The position numbers were made by a program, and so were the translations under genes. A stretch of 64,000 nucleotides of DNA from Dehalococcoidia bacterium (GTDB taxonomy: Bacteria; Chloroflexota; Dehalococcoidia; Tepidiformales; Tepidiformaceae): NCBI GenBank assembly GCA_009841435.1, contig VXLW01000069.1, forward strand, positions 24,950 to 88,949, read 5' to 3'. Position 1 is the stretch's first letter, and every line of letters begins with the position of its first letter. This document shows positions 42,975 to 52,632 of the stretch, in pieces. The notes under the pieces are model-generated. The model made no database searches. It saw only the letters and a list, made by a program, of their open reading frames with translations, and had not been told where the DNA came from.

Positions 42975-44858
42975 TTGGTTTCCACCGTCCTCTCCCGCGA
43001 ACGCTCCTGGCTCCGGTTCAACCACCGCGTCTTGCTGCAGGCGACGCGCGACGACGTTCCCCTGCTGGAGAAGCTGCGCTTCCTCGCGATCTTCGCGGCG
43101 AATCTCGACGAGTTCTTCGCGGCGCGCATCTACGGCGTGTACGAACGCGGGCGAAGCGGCGGCCGGCAGGAGCAGGACGAGTACCGGACGGTCCTGGCGG
43201 AGGCGTACGAGAGCGCACTGCAGGCCACCGAGATCCACGAGCAGCTGCGGAACGCCCTCACGGAGGTCGGCTTCCTGCTGCTGGAGCCGGGGGAGCTGAC
43301 GCCACTCGAGCGGAGCTACTTCGGCGCCTACCTGGCAGAGGAGGCCTCACCGCGAGCGGACCTGCTGGACCCTGGGGCGCTGGCGGGACTGTCGAGCCAG
43401 GCGCTCTACCTGGCGGCGGGGCGGGAATCGCTGGACTACCTGGTGCGCCTTCCCGACTCGCTACCGCGGCTGCTGCCGGTGCCGGGGCGGCCGGGGGCGT
43501 TCGTGCGGCTGGGACCGCTCGTGCGGCTGCGCAGTGACCTCTTCCTGCCGGAAGACCTGCCGATGTACGAGATGCGGCTCACGCGCCTGGCCGACCTCGA
43601 CGTGCAGCGCGTCGACTGGGACGACCTCGCACAGGCGATCGAGGACCGGCCCGAGGGCCCGGCGACGCGCCTGGAGGTCGAGCGGGCGTTCCCGTGGGTG
43701 GCGGACGTGCGGCAGGCGCTCAACCTGCCCGAGGAGGCCGCCTTCCGGCTCTCACCGCCCCTCGACCACCGCTACCTGAACACGCTCATCGGAGAGGATC
43801 CGCCGCGGCCGAACTCGACGCCCCTCCGGTACGAGCCGATCGAGCCCCGGGAAGCGCCTGACTTCGAGTCCGACCCCTTCGGGCTGCTCGACGAGCGCGA
43901 CGTGGCGTTCTACCACCCACTCGATGATTACGGCGCCGTCGAGGCATTTGTCGATCGCGCGGCGGCCGACCCGGAGGTCGACCAGATTCGCGTCAGCCTA
44001 TACCGGCTGGGGGCGCGCAACCCGATCGCGGAGGCGCTGATGCGGGCGGCGGAAGCGGGGAAGGACGTGGCCGTGCTGCTGGAGGGCCGCGCCCGCTTCG
44101 ACGAGCTGCAGAACCTGCACTGGAGCCTGCTGTTCCGGGCCTCAGGCATTCGCATACTGCCGCTGCCGGTTGGCTACAAGGTTCACGCCAAGGCGCTCTA
44201 CGTGCGTCGCGCGGGGCGGGGCTACGTGCACCTGTGTACGGGCAACTACAACCCGATGAACGGGCGGCTCTATACCGACATCTCGCTGTTCAGCTCGAAC
44301 GCCGAGCTCGCGGGCGATGCGCTCGAGTTCTTCGAGTCGCTCGAGGACGGCGAGCCGCCCCAGCTCCAGCGCATGCGTTACGGGATCGACGCCCGGGACG
44401 CGATGCTGGAGAAGATCCGGGCAGAGGCGAACTCAGGAGGCCACATCATCCTGAAGATGAACCACCTGACCGACCCGGCGGTCTTCGAGGCGCTGGGGGC
44501 GGCGGCGGATGCGGGGGCGCGGGTGGACGTGATCGCGCGCAGCACGCTCACCCTGCACGACGAGCGCTTCACCATGCGGAGCATCGTCGGGCGGTTCCTG
44601 GAGCACGCGCGGGTAGCCGCGTTCCGCTCGGGCGGGGCGTGGGAGGTGTGGGCCGGAAGCGCGGACTGGATGCCGCGCAACTTCGAGGAGCGCATCGAGC
44701 TCATCTTCCCGGTGCTGGACACCGACATCGCGGCGCACATCGTCGAGTTGCTGCACCGGCAGATGGAGGACGACGTCAACGCCTTCGACATGCTCCCCGA
44801 CGGGACGCATGCGCCTCGCTGGGGCGGCGAGGTCAACGCGCAGCTCGTTCCCCTGTAG
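42975..44858 (+). CDS. ppk: Polyphosphate kinase 1
   Basis: Ppk1 reversibly makes polyphosphate from ATP. The order is: N-domain RERSWLRFNHRVL and LLEKLRFLAIFAANLDEFFAAR; FYHPLDDYGAVEAF; the phospholipase-D-like C1 domain with VHAKALYV (autophosphorylated His) and CTGNYNPMNGRLYTDISLF; the C2 domain with MRSIVGRFLEHARVAAF. At 627 aa it is somewhat short (family ~690). TTG 42975 is chosen because GGAGGGG lies 8 bases upstream; GTG 42915 would add 20 residues without an SD. Two GTTCAC repeats 15 bases apart (42922, 42937) precede it. trkH follows. Confidence 0.93.
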   Translation: MVSTVLSRERSWLRFNHRVLLQATRDDVPLLEKLRFLAIFAANLDEFFAARIYGVYERGRSGGRQEQDEYRTVLAEAYESALQATEIHEQLRNALTEVGFLLLEPGELTPLERSYFGAYLAEEASPRADLLDPGALAGLSSQALYLAAGRESLDYLVRLPDSLPRLLPVPGRPGAFVRLGPLVRLRSDLFLPEDLPMYEMRLTRLADLDVQRVDWDDLAQAIEDRPEGPATRLEVERAFPWVADVRQALNLPEEAAFRLSPPLDHRYLNTLIGEDPPRPNSTPLRYEPIEPREAPDFESDPFGLLDERDVAFYHPLDDYGAVEAFVDRAAADPEVDQIRVSLYRLGARNPIAEALMRAAEAGKDVAVLLEGRARFDELQNLHWSLLFRASGIRILPLPVGYKVHAKALYVRRAGRGYVHLCTGNYNPMNGRLYTDISLFSSNAELAGDALEFFESLEDGEPPQLQRMRYGIDARDAMLEKIRAEANSGGHIILKMNHLTDPAVFEALGAAADAGARVDVIARSTLTLHDERFTMRSIVGRFLEHARVAAFRSGGAWEVWAGSADWMPRNFEERIELIFPVLDTDIAAHIVELLHRQMEDDVNAFDMLPDGTHAPRWGGEVNAQLVPL

Positions 44859-44904
44859 CCGGACGGCTTGCGCTCGCGGGCGGGCGCGCGCAGGCTGAGG
44901 GCAC

Positions 44905-46299
44905 ATGCGAGTGTCCGCGCGCCGCACGGTGCGACGGCGGCTGATGGGCTCACGAACCATCAGCATCGAGCCACCGAGCCGATCGCGACCCTTCGGCTCG
45001 GGCGGCATCCGCATCCTCATCGGATTCGGACTGGTCCTCGCGATCGCCACGCCCCTGCTGCACCTGCCCATCTCCCACAGCGGGCAGGAGCCGACCGTGC
45101 TCGAGTCGCTGTTCACGGCGATCTCGGCGATCTGCGTGACGGGCCTGGTGGTGGTCGAGACCCAGACGCACTGGAGCCACTTCGGCGAGGCCGTGATCCT
45201 CGTGCTGATCCAGGTGGGCGGGCTCGGTTACATGGCCGGGATGGGGATCGTGCTGTGGGTGCTGGGACGCAACCTGGGCCTGCGCGACCGCAACCTGATG
45301 CGCCTCTACTACGGCGCGCCGAGCATGCGCGAATCGGTCTCGTTCGTGCGGACGATCGTGCTCTACACGCTGACGTTCGAGGTGCTGGGCACGATCGCCT
45401 TGTTCGGGGGCTTCGTGAGCGCGGGCGTACCGATCGCACGAAGCGTGTGGTGGGCGGTGTTCCACGCGGTCTCGGCCTTCAACGTGGCAGGCTTCAACGT
45501 GACGGGCGAGGACATGCGGCCGTTCGCGGACGATCCGGCCGTGCTCATCCCCATGATCATCCTCTGCCTCGCGGGCTCGCTGGGGGCGGTGCCGGTCATC
45601 CTCGGGGTGCTGCGGCTCGACCCGCGCCGGATGCCGCTCGACGCGAAGATGGTGCTGGCGGCGGCGGTCTGCGTGGTGGGCGGGAGCGCACTGTTCATCG
45701 GCATCGCGGAGTGGGCGAACACGGGCACGCTGGCGACGGTGGCGGAGAGCGACCGTCCCGTGCTGGCGCTCTTCCAGGCGTCGATGTGGGTCTCGGGCTT
45801 CAGCGCGGTCGAGACGGGCCTGCTGCACGAGCACACGAAGCTGTTCGAATCGGTATTGATGCTCGTGGGTGGGGCGGCCGGGTCGCCGGCGGGCGGGCTC
45901 AAGCTGGGGACGCTGGCGGTGCTCGTGGCTGGCACGGTGGCCGCCCTGCGGGGCCGCGACGGCGTGGTCGCCTTCGGGCGTCTGCTTCCGCAGGCGGTCA
46001 TCCGTCAGGCGGTCGGCATCGTGTTCGCGTTCGCGGCGGTCCACTTCGTGGTGTCGATGATCCTGTTGCGGATGTCCAATGAACCGTTCATCGACGTGCT
46101 CTACGAAACGTCGTCGGCGGTGGGGACGGTGGGGTGGTCGACGGGGATCACTCCGGATCTGAGCACGGCCGCCACGGTCGTGGTGATGGTCACGATCCTC
46201 GTGGGGCGGTTCCTGCCGCTGCTGCTGGTGCTGCAGATCGCGCGCAGCCGCAAGGCGCCGGTCGGCGCCCAGCTCGTCGACAACGTGCGGTTGGGGTAG
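44905..46299 (+). CDS. trkH: TrkH-family potassium uptake protein
   Basis: A 464-aa potassium channel-type subunit with four M1-P-M2 repeats. The first filter is AICVTGLVVVET; later pores include AVSAFNVAGFN, WVSGFSAVETG and SAVGTVGWSTG. The KtrB/TrkH proteins need a cytoplasmic TrkA/KtrA gating ring, not encoded adjacent here. It begins 46 bases after ppk on the same strand; polyphosphate synthesis requires counter-cations such as K+, so co-expression would make sense (inference). Overlap-free; ends 12 bases before a convergent gene. Confidence 0.9.
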   Translation: MRVSARRTVRRRLMGSRTISIEPPSRSRPFGSGGIRILIGFGLVLAIATPLLHLPISHSGQEPTVLESLFTAISAICVTGLVVVETQTHWSHFGEAVILVLIQVGGLGYMAGMGIVLWVLGRNLGLRDRNLMRLYYGAPSMRESVSFVRTIVLYTLTFEVLGTIALFGGFVSAGVPIARSVWWAVFHAVSAFNVAGFNVTGEDMRPFADDPAVLIPMIILCLAGSLGAVPVILGVLRLDPRRMPLDAKMVLAAAVCVVGGSALFIGIAEWANTGTLATVAESDRPVLALFQASMWVSGFSAVETGLLHEHTKLFESVLMLVGGAAGSPAGGLKLGTLAVLVAGTVAALRGRDGVVAFGRLLPQAVIRQAVGIVFAFAAVHFVVSMILLRMSNEPFIDVLYETSSAVGTVGWSTGITPDLSTAATVVVMVTILVGRFLPLLLVLQIARSRKAPVGAQLVDNVRLG

Positions 46300-46311
46300 C
46301 TGCGCCCGGTC

Positions 46312-47481
46312 CTAGGGGTTGAAGCCTGGGGGTAGGCGAAGGTGCGAGTGGTTCAGGTCCTCGACGGAGGGGCAGCCGAGCAGCGTGAGCGTTCCGGCGA
46401 TGCCCTGGCGGTAAACCTCGAGGATCTGGCGCACGCCCTGCTCGCCGCCGGCGGCGAGGGCCCAGATGTAGGGCCGACCGACCATGACGGCCTTCGCGCC
46501 CAGCGCCACCGCTTTCACGACGTCGCTGCCGCGGCGCACACCGCCGTCGAGGAGCACCTCGAGGTTGTCGCCGACGGCATCGACGATCTCGGGGAGGACG
46601 CGGATGGTGGCGGGGGAACCGTCAAGGGAGTTGCCGCCGTGGTTCGAGACGGAGATGGCGTCGACGCCCTCATCGACCGCGCGGCGGGCGTCGTCGATGG
46701 AAGTGATGCCCTTCACGACGAAGGGGCCATCCCACTGCTTGCGGGCCCAGACGATGTCGTCCCAGGTGGGGGGGTGGGCCATGATGCCGGCGCCCACCTG
46801 GCTCGCGGTCAGGTTGGCGTTGCCGGGGGCGTTCGGGAAGACGAGGTCGACGCCGCCTTTGAGGAAATTGAGGGCCCAGAGGGGCCTCGTGATCATCTCG
46901 GGGGCGTACTTGAGGGCGGTTGGCAGGTCGACGGTGTCAGGGACGCCGGGGTGGCCGCGCTGGTAGTCCTGGCCGCCGGAGAGGGCGGCGAAATCGACGG
47001 TGATGATGAGGACGCGGCAGCCGGCGGCCTTGGCGCGCTCGATGGCGACGGCTGAGCCCTCGCGGCCGCCGAGCATGTAGAGCTGGAACCAGACGTCGCT
47101 GGCGTTGGCGGTGATGGTCTCGATGGAGTAGCTGGAGAGGATGCCGAGTCCGACGGCCGTACCGGCGGCCTCGGCGGCGCGGGCGACCCCGAGCTCGCCG
47201 TCGGGGTGGGCGATGCGGATGAAGCCGGCGGGCGTGGTGATGAGGGGCATCGAGATCTCGCGCCCCAGGACGGTTGTCGAGAGCTTGCGGGGCTCATGGG
47301 AGTCGAGGATCCGAGCCTGGAGGCCGATCTCCTTGAAACCGTCGCGATTGGCGCGGACGGTGCGGCGGAGCTCGGTGCCGGCTTCGGTGTACCAGTAGAT
47401 GGAGCGGGGCAGCTTGCGCTTGGCCTCGCGGCGGGCGTGCGCCACGGACGTGAGGGGGACGGTTCCCAGACCAAGGACCAT
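46312..47481 (-). CDS. FMN-dependent alpha-hydroxy acid oxidase/dehydrogenase
   Basis: A 389-aa TIM-barrel flavoprotein related to glycolate oxidase, lactate oxidase/dehydrogenase and mandelate dehydrogenase. It has LITTPAGFIRIAHPDGE, WFQLYMLGGR, FVVKGITSIDDARRA, ISVSNHGGNSLDG with the catalytic His, LLDGGVRRGSDVVKAVALGA and VMVGRPYIWALAAGGEQGV. AGGAGG precedes ATG 47481. The substrate (L-lactate, glycolate or another 2-hydroxy acid) is not determinable; no membrane-anchoring segment is visible. Confidence 0.92.
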   Translation of the reverse strand: MVLGLGTVPLTSVAHARREAKRKLPRSIYWYTEAGTELRRTVRANRDGFKEIGLQARILDSHEPRKLSTTVLGREISMPLITTPAGFIRIAHPDGELGVARAAEAAGTAVGLGILSSYSIETITANASDVWFQLYMLGGREGSAVAIERAKAAGCRVLIITVDFAALSGGQDYQRGHPGVPDTVDLPTALKYAPEMITRPLWALNFLKGGVDLVFPNAPGNANLTASQVGAGIMAHPPTWDDIVWARKQWDGPFVVKGITSIDDARRAVDEGVDAISVSNHGGNSLDGSPATIRVLPEIVDAVGDNLEVLLDGGVRRGSDVVKAVALGAKAVMVGRPYIWALAAGGEQGVRQILEVYRQGIAGTLTLLGCPSVEDLNHSHLRLPPGFNP

Positions 47482-47528
47482 TGGGGCTCCTCCTGGAGGG
47501 CGTCGAGCCTAGTGGCCCGGGTGTGCTG

Positions 47529-47605
47529 TGGTAGCAGGGGAGAGACTCGAACTCTCGACCTCACGATTATGAGTCGTGCGCTCTTACCAGCTGAGCTACC
47601 CTGCC
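47529..47605 (-). tRNA. tRNA-Met (anticodon CAU, elongator type)
   Basis: On the minus strand a 74-nt cloverleaf plus encoded CCA. Acceptor GGCAGGG pairs with CCCTGCT; the anticodon arm CACGA-CTCATAA-TCGTG has anticodon CAT; the T arm is GAGAG-TTCGAGT-CTCTC; the discriminator is A. Overall resemblance is to elongator tRNA-Met rather than the initiator (no mismatched first pair or GGG/CCC anticodon stem). A tRNA-Ile2 with modified C34 cannot be fully excluded. Confidence 0.92.
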
Positions 47606-47664
47606 ACGAAGGCTCAAGGGTACGGAGCGCCCGCGCGTCGGGCAATGTGGGGAGGGTAGTAGCG

Positions 47665-48006
47665 ATGGCCGCGGGGACGGGCGCCTGGAGTGCGATTCGG
47701 CGCCTCGTCCGCTTGCTGCGGAGGCGAAGGCTCTCCGCGGAGGCCATCGGCATCCTGCTTGAGACCGCCAGGACGGGGGAGCGGGACTTCCCCGAGACGA
47801 TCGAGGGGCAGGAGGCGGTCGAGGAGTTGCTGGATGCGGGGTATGTGGAGCTGTACCAGCCAACTCAGGGCGAGACTGTCTTCACGCGGCGGGGGAGCTT
47901 CCAGGAAGCGGTCGAGGTGCAGACGTACGCAAGCCGAGTGCGGCTGGTCACGACCTCGAAGGGCGACACGCTCGCGCGGCGACTTTCTCCACGCATTGGG
48001 GAGTGA
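47665..48006 (+). CDS. Small protein of unknown function, possibly winged-helix
   Basis: A 113-aa protein I do not recognise. It begins with a very basic helix (RLVRLLRRRRLSAEAIG), has a GQEAVEELLDAGYVELYQ segment and ends with RLVTTSKGDTLARRL, which looks like the wing-plus-helix end of MarR/PadR-type winged-helix domains. GGAGGG lies 8 bases upstream of ATG 47665. It stands alone between the divergent tRNA-Met and the convergent SMC gene. Confidence 0.6.
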   Translation: MAAGTGAWSAIRRLVRLLRRRRLSAEAIGILLETARTGERDFPETIEGQEAVEELLDAGYVELYQPTQGETVFTRRGSFQEAVEVQTYASRVRLVTTSKGDTLARRLSPRIGE

Positions 48007-48033
48007 CGGCAGGGCAGCGAGCCTGCAGGGTCT

Positions 48034-50595
48034 CTACCGAACGACCGCCAGTGAGCCACTCTCCGGGTCCTTGGTGACCTCGATGCGGCGGCCGAAGCTC
48101 TCTCGCAGCTCCTCGATATGGGTGACGAGGAGGATGAGGCGGAACTCGGAGCTGATGGCGTTGATCGCGGCGACGAGGCGGTCGCGGCCTTCCTCGTCCT
48201 GCGTGCCGAAGCCCTCGTCGATGATGAGGGTCGGGAGGGAGGCGCCGGAACGCATCGCGAGGAGGCGGGAGAGGGCGATACGCAGAGCGAAATCGACGCG
48301 GAACTTCTCACCGCCGCTGTACATCTCGTAGTCGCGCGTTCCCAGGTCGTCGCTGATGTTGATGTCGAGGGTCTCGACGGGCTTGCCAGAGGCGCTTTCG
48401 CGCTGGGTGCGGAGGGAGACCTGGGTGCGGCCGCGGCCCTCGGTTAGCTGGTCGAGGAGGCCGTTGGTGATGCGTTCGAGCTCGGGCAGGGACTGCTCGA
48501 TGAGCATGGCCTGAACGCCGTCGCGGCCGAACGCTTTCGCGAGGTCTTCGTGTAGCTGGGCGGCATCGCGGGCGGCGGCGAGGCGGTCCTTCGCCTCTTC
48601 GACGCGCGCGGCCAGCTCCTGAAGGGCGTCGCGTCGCTCCTCGAGGCGGCCGTGCTCCTTGTCGAGGGTGGTGAGGCGGTCGCGGCACTCCGCGACGGCG
48701 TCCTCCACGGCGGCGAGGCGGGCGGAAACGTCCTGGGAGGCGTCCAACTCGGCGCGAGCCTCGGCGAGGGCCTCCCGGGCCTCGGTGAGCTCCCCGTTCT
48801 CGCGGCGCAGCTCCTCGCGCGCCTCCGCGATGCGGTCGCCGAGGCCCTCCGCGCGTGCCTTCGCCTCGGTGAGCGCGTTGTAGTCGCCCTCCGCCGGCTG
48901 CAGCTCGGCGATCTGCTGGCGGGAGGCGGCGTGGCGTTCGCGGTCGTAGCCAAGGGCGGCGAGCTGGTTGCAGGCGGCGGAGCGGCGCTCGCGGGCTTCA
49001 GGGGCGAACGCGTCCGTCTCGACGGTCTGGCTGAGGGCGGCGAGTCGGGCGGCAAGATCGGGGAGGGCGGCCTCGGCGTTTCCCGCTTCGGTCAGGTGTC
49101 CGGCCAGCGCCTGCGCGCATGAGCGGACCCGGTCATCGAGGTCCACGCGTTCACGCTGGAGGTCGGTGGCCCGCTGCTGGTGTTGCCCCGCGGCAGCCTT
49201 CGCGTCATCAACAGCGGACTGAGCGGCGTCGTACTGCTCGCCGAGCTGGCGGCGTTCCTGCCGGTACTGCTCGACCGTTGCGTGCAGTTCGTCGGGGGTC
49301 AGGGGCTTGCGACAGACGGGGCAGAGGGGTTCGCCCTCGGCCTCGGCGAGGGTCGTCTCGCGATCCTTGAGGTCCTGGGCACGAGCCTTGTAGCCACCGG
49401 CCTCGTGGGAACGCTCGGCCTGCAGACGCTGGGCCTCCGTGGCCGCGTCCCGTTCGCCCTGAATGTCGGCATCGAGCTGCTTGAGGCGCGCGCGTTCCCG
49501 ATCCAGCCCCGACTCCTCCTCGCGGAGGGTGGGCAGCGTCGCGACAAGCGCCAGCGCTCGCTCGTGCTGCTCGGAGAGGCCACCGATGGTTGTGTCCAGG
49601 CCCCTGCGCTCCTGAGCGATCTCGCTGTCGGCGGTGGCGATGGCGTCCTCAAGGCCCCGGGCCTCGGAAGCGAGGTCCGCGAAGGTGCGCTCCTCATCGC
49701 GCGCCTGCTGGAGCTGCTCGTAGGCCTGCTCGATCCGGGGGGCATGTGCGAGCGTCTCCCGGACCGTCTCCAGGTCGCGGTCGAGTCCGGCGATGGCTTC
49801 GATGCGGCGCTCCACGGCCTGGTCGCGGAAGGCAAGCCGGTCCCCGGCGTCCGCAACCGCGCGCTCACGGCGCTGGTGCTCCGCGGCGGCGAGGCGCAGC
49901 TCCTCCGCCTCGGTCTCCTCGGCTTCGAGGCGGACGCGAACGTCCTTTCGTTCGCACGCGACGGCTTCGAGCTTCTCCCCGATTGCCGGCGCTTCCGCCA
50001 GTCGCTCCTCATCGTCGCCGATGAGGCGCTCTTCGATGGCGGCGTCGGCCTCGGCGGTCCGGCGGCGCTCGTGGGCGTGGCGGGAGAGCTCCTCGTAGCG
50101 GTCGAGGCCGAGCACCTTGCGGAGCACCTCTTTGCGCTTCGAAGGGGTCTGCGTCGTGAACTCGTTCGAGCGGCCCTGGACGAGGAACACGCTGTTGATG
50201 AAGGTCTGGTGGTCCATGTGGACTCGACGGTTCAGCTCAGTCTGGGTCTCGCGGGAGGTGCCGCCGGTGATGGGCCGCAGGCCGCCCTGGCTATCGACCT
50301 GGAAGAAGTCGAGGGCGCCGGAGCGGCCTCGCGTGCGCTTGCGCAGGACGCGGTAGCGGTCGCTATCGACCTCGAAGTCGAGCTCGACGCGCATGTCGTC
50401 GGCGCCGTGACGGATGCGGTCGTCCTCGACGCGGCCGCGGGCCTCGCCCCAGAGGGCCCAGGTGATGGCATCGAGCAGCGCGGACTTGCCGTCGCCGTTC
50501 TTGCCGGCGAGCGTGGCGAGGTGGAGGGGGGAGAAGTCGAGCTCGCAGTCGCGGTAGGAAAGGAAGTTGCGGAGGCGGAGGCGGCGGGGGATCAC
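48034..50595 (-). CDS. sbcC: Rad50/SbcC-type SMC-family ATPase
   Basis: An 853-aa ABC-ATPase with split head and long coiled-coil arms. Walker A is GKNGDGKSALLDAI near residue 35; the Zn-hook CPVCRKPL is near the middle (~residue 425); the signature MYSGGEKFRVDFALRIALSR and Walker B TLIIDEGFGTQDEEG are at the C-terminus. Length is between Rad50 of archaea and SbcC. It forms an end-processing nuclease with Mre11/SbcD. GTG 50595 overlaps the preceding phosphoesterase gene (GTGA). Last gene of a three-gene operon. Confidence 0.93.
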   Translation of the reverse strand: MIPRRLRLRNFLSYRDCELDFSPLHLATLAGKNGDGKSALLDAITWALWGEARGRVEDDRIRHGADDMRVELDFEVDSDRYRVLRKRTRGRSGALDFFQVDSQGGLRPITGGTSRETQTELNRRVHMDHQTFINSVFLVQGRSNEFTTQTPSKRKEVLRKVLGLDRYEELSRHAHERRRTAEADAAIEERLIGDDEERLAEAPAIGEKLEAVACERKDVRVRLEAEETEAEELRLAAAEHQRRERAVADAGDRLAFRDQAVERRIEAIAGLDRDLETVRETLAHAPRIEQAYEQLQQARDEERTFADLASEARGLEDAIATADSEIAQERRGLDTTIGGLSEQHERALALVATLPTLREEESGLDRERARLKQLDADIQGERDAATEAQRLQAERSHEAGGYKARAQDLKDRETTLAEAEGEPLCPVCRKPLTPDELHATVEQYRQERRQLGEQYDAAQSAVDDAKAAAGQHQQRATDLQRERVDLDDRVRSCAQALAGHLTEAGNAEAALPDLAARLAALSQTVETDAFAPEARERRSAACNQLAALGYDRERHAASRQQIAELQPAEGDYNALTEAKARAEGLGDRIAEAREELRRENGELTEAREALAEARAELDASQDVSARLAAVEDAVAECRDRLTTLDKEHGRLEERRDALQELAARVEEAKDRLAAARDAAQLHEDLAKAFGRDGVQAMLIEQSLPELERITNGLLDQLTEGRGRTQVSLRTQRESASGKPVETLDINISDDLGTRDYEMYSGGEKFRVDFALRIALSRLLAMRSGASLPTLIIDEGFGTQDEEGRDRLVAAINAISSEFRLILLVTHIEELRESFGRRIEVTKDPESGSLAVVR

Positions 50596-51359
50596 GGCGA
50601 GGTCTCCGCGGGATCGAGGCTGTGGGCGTGCCAGCGCACGCCGGAGGCGTCGAGATCGACGACGACGGCCACTCCGTAGCCGATGTCACCGAGGGAGGCG
50701 GGAGAACCGGAGTAGACGGCGGTAGCGCCACCGTGGCTGACGTCGCTGTGGACGTCCCAGTGGCCGAGGGCGATGTACTCCCACTGGGCGCTCGCGGCGA
50801 GGTGGTCTGGCGTGATGCGCAGGGAGCGCTCCAGCTGGGCGTCCTCGGCGACGGAGTGGCCGTGGGCGATAGCGACGTTCCAGGCGCGCTCATCGCGCCG
50901 GGGCGGAGGTTCGGCGAGGGGGCGTTCGAGCACATCGACGGTAATGGCGCGCCCCCAGACGGCAAGGTCGAGTTCGGGAAAGTCGAGGAACTCGCCCTCG
51001 GGGTTGCGGACGAGGCGGAGGCGGGGCGCGAGCCCTTCGAGGTCGTGGCGCTCGTGGGGGCCGTGGCGCCCGATGGGGTCGTGGTTGCCGGGGAGGAGGA
51101 CGGTCCGGCCGGGGAAGCGGTTGATCTGGTCGGCGGCGAAGGCGATGACCTCCGGCCCGATGCGGGCGTGATCGAAGAAGTCGCCGGCGATGAGGAGGAG
51201 GTCGGCCTCGGAACCGCGGGCGAGGTCGATGACGGCCTCGAAGCCGGCTTCGAGGCGGCGATTGCGGGGCTCTTCGCGTCCGCGGGGACTGGCCGAGTAG
51301 GCGCCGAGGTGGACGTCGGAGGTATGCACCAGCCGGAGGGGACGGGGTTCAGACGCCAA
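50592..51359 (-). CDS. Short SbcD/Mre11-like metallophosphoesterase
   Basis: A 255-aa calcineurin-like phosphoesterase with all metal motifs: HTSDVHLG, LLIAGDFFDHARIG, LLPGNHDPIG, IAHGHS and ALGHWDVHSD. It lacks the capping domain that follows in full Mre11/SbcD. TTG 51359 is used: it overlaps the end of the upstream gene by 11 bases and precedes the first motif, with GAGGAG upstream. Sandwiched between a longer Mre11-like gene and the Rad50-like gene, it is a second nuclease candidate for the same ATPase. Confidence 0.85.
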   Translation of the reverse strand: MASEPRPLRLVHTSDVHLGAYSASPRGREEPRNRRLEAGFEAVIDLARGSEADLLLIAGDFFDHARIGPEVIAFAADQINRFPGRTVLLPGNHDPIGRHGPHERHDLEGLAPRLRLVRNPEGEFLDFPELDLAVWGRAITVDVLERPLAEPPPRRDERAWNVAIAHGHSVAEDAQLERSLRITPDHLAASAQWEYIALGHWDVHSDVSHGGATAVYSGSPASLGDIGYGVAVVVDLDASGVRWHAHSLDPAETSP

Positions 51360-52632
51360 CGACTTCGCTCTCCTCGATGATCTCGGCGGCGGCGGCGAGC
51401 AGGCGTTCGCGGCGCTCGTCCGCAACCTCCCGCAGCTTCAGGTACGTGTCCAGCGTCTCGACCGGAGAGGAGGCGTCGGGCTGGATGTTGGGCGGGAGGG
51501 GCGAGCGGTTTTCGTCGGGCAGGACGGTGCGGATGCCGGCGATGACGTGGGCGTCAGCGAGGGCGCTTCGCGCTTCGGAAAGCCTTAGCAGGGTTTCCTG
51601 GTCACGATCGAGGTGCACTTCGACCTTCACGATGGCGTCGGTGACGTCGTGCTTGCCGATGGCGGCCAGGACCTCCTCGTTCGGGTCGGCATCGCGGGGG
51701 TTCACGGCGATGGTGACGAAGCGGCGGCTGGGCGCCTTGACGAGGCGGGGGGCGCCGCTGCCCGTGAGGCGTTCGCCACGGGGCCTGGAGGTGTCGAGCT
51801 CGAGGGTCATGAAGCCCTTGGCCGTGCGGGCGTCGCCGAAGTCGACTTCCTGGAGGGCGCCGGAGTACCAGCAGGGCGGGTGAGCGTTGAGCTGCATGGC
51901 GTTGTGGTGGTGGCCTAGCGCGACATAATCGACATTGTCCATGTGGAGGGCGCTGAGGGGGACGCGGGGGACCGTGCCGCTCTGCATCCAGTACTCACTG
52001 CCCTTGTTCTCGGCGACGAGCTGGTCGCTGAGGGGGAGGTGGCAGGTGAGGATAGCGGGCACGTCGGGGTCGATCTGCTTGCCCTGGGCGACGACGAGGT
52101 CGGAGATGGCGCGTTCGATGAGCTTGTAGAGCTGCTCGATGGAGGCGCTCTCCGCTTCCTCGCTGCTGGCAAGCAGCTGGGAGACCTGCGGCCAGGGGAC
52201 GAACGCGACCTGCAGCGGGCCGGCGCGCGTCTCGATCACCTGTGGAACGTGGCCCTCGCGCTGGAACCAGCCGGCATCGCCGACGGTGACGTTGGGGACG
52301 TTGAGGGTGCGGAAGATCTCGAGGGCATGGGCGCGCGATTCGGCGTTGGGCAGATCGTGGTTCCCGACGAGGAGGAACGTAGCAATATTGGCCTCGCTGA
52401 GGCGGCGAATGCGCCTGGCGAACTCGCGCTGGTGCGTCTGGCTCGGTTCGCGGGCCTTGTAGGCGTCGCCGGCGAAGATGACGGCGTCGACGTGCTCCTC
52501 GACGGCGTAGTCGACGAGGAAGTCGAAGGCGTCGAGAAAGTCCTGCATGCGGGACGACCACGGCTTCCCGGGGAGGGGTCGTCCGTAGAGCTCGACGCCG
52601 ATGTGGAGATCAGCGAAATGGAGTATGCGCAT
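51349..52632 (-). CDS. sbcD: SbcD/Mre11-like exonuclease subunit
   Basis: A 427-aa metallophosphoesterase: RILHFADLHIGVELYG, VIFAGDAYKAREPS, FLLVGNHDLP, LTCHLPLSDQ and ALGHHHNAM, followed by a C-terminal capping region (residues ~280-380) and a helical tail that would contact the Rad50 coiled coil. Start ATG 52632 is preferred to ATG 52641: a TACGAT box lies at 52649-52644, so the transcript would begin between the two ATGs. Compare TACGAT placed 8 bases before two other starts. First gene of the operon. Confidence 0.9.
   Translation of the reverse strand: MRILHFADLHIGVELYGRPLPGKPWSSRMQDFLDAFDFLVDYAVEEHVDAVIFAGDAYKAREPSQTHQREFARRIRRLSEANIATFLLVGNHDLPNAESRAHALEIFRTLNVPNVTVGDAGWFQREGHVPQVIETRAGPLQVAFVPWPQVSQLLASSEEAESASIEQLYKLIERAISDLVVAQGKQIDPDVPAILTCHLPLSDQLVAENKGSEYWMQSGTVPRVPLSALHMDNVDYVALGHHHNAMQLNAHPPCWYSGALQEVDFGDARTAKGFMTLELDTSRPRGERLTGSGAPRLVKAPSRRFVTIAVNPRDADPNEEVLAAIGKHDVTDAIVKVEVHLDRDQETLLRLSEARSALADAHVIAGIRTVLPDENRSPLPPNIQPDASSPVETLDTYLKLREVADERRERLLAAAAEIIEESEVVGV

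Noticed and set aside
42915..42975. PhoB/PhoP-type box upstream of ppk
   Set aside because: Two GTTCAC repeats are present, but at 15-base rather than 11-base spacing and without further units; insufficient to call.
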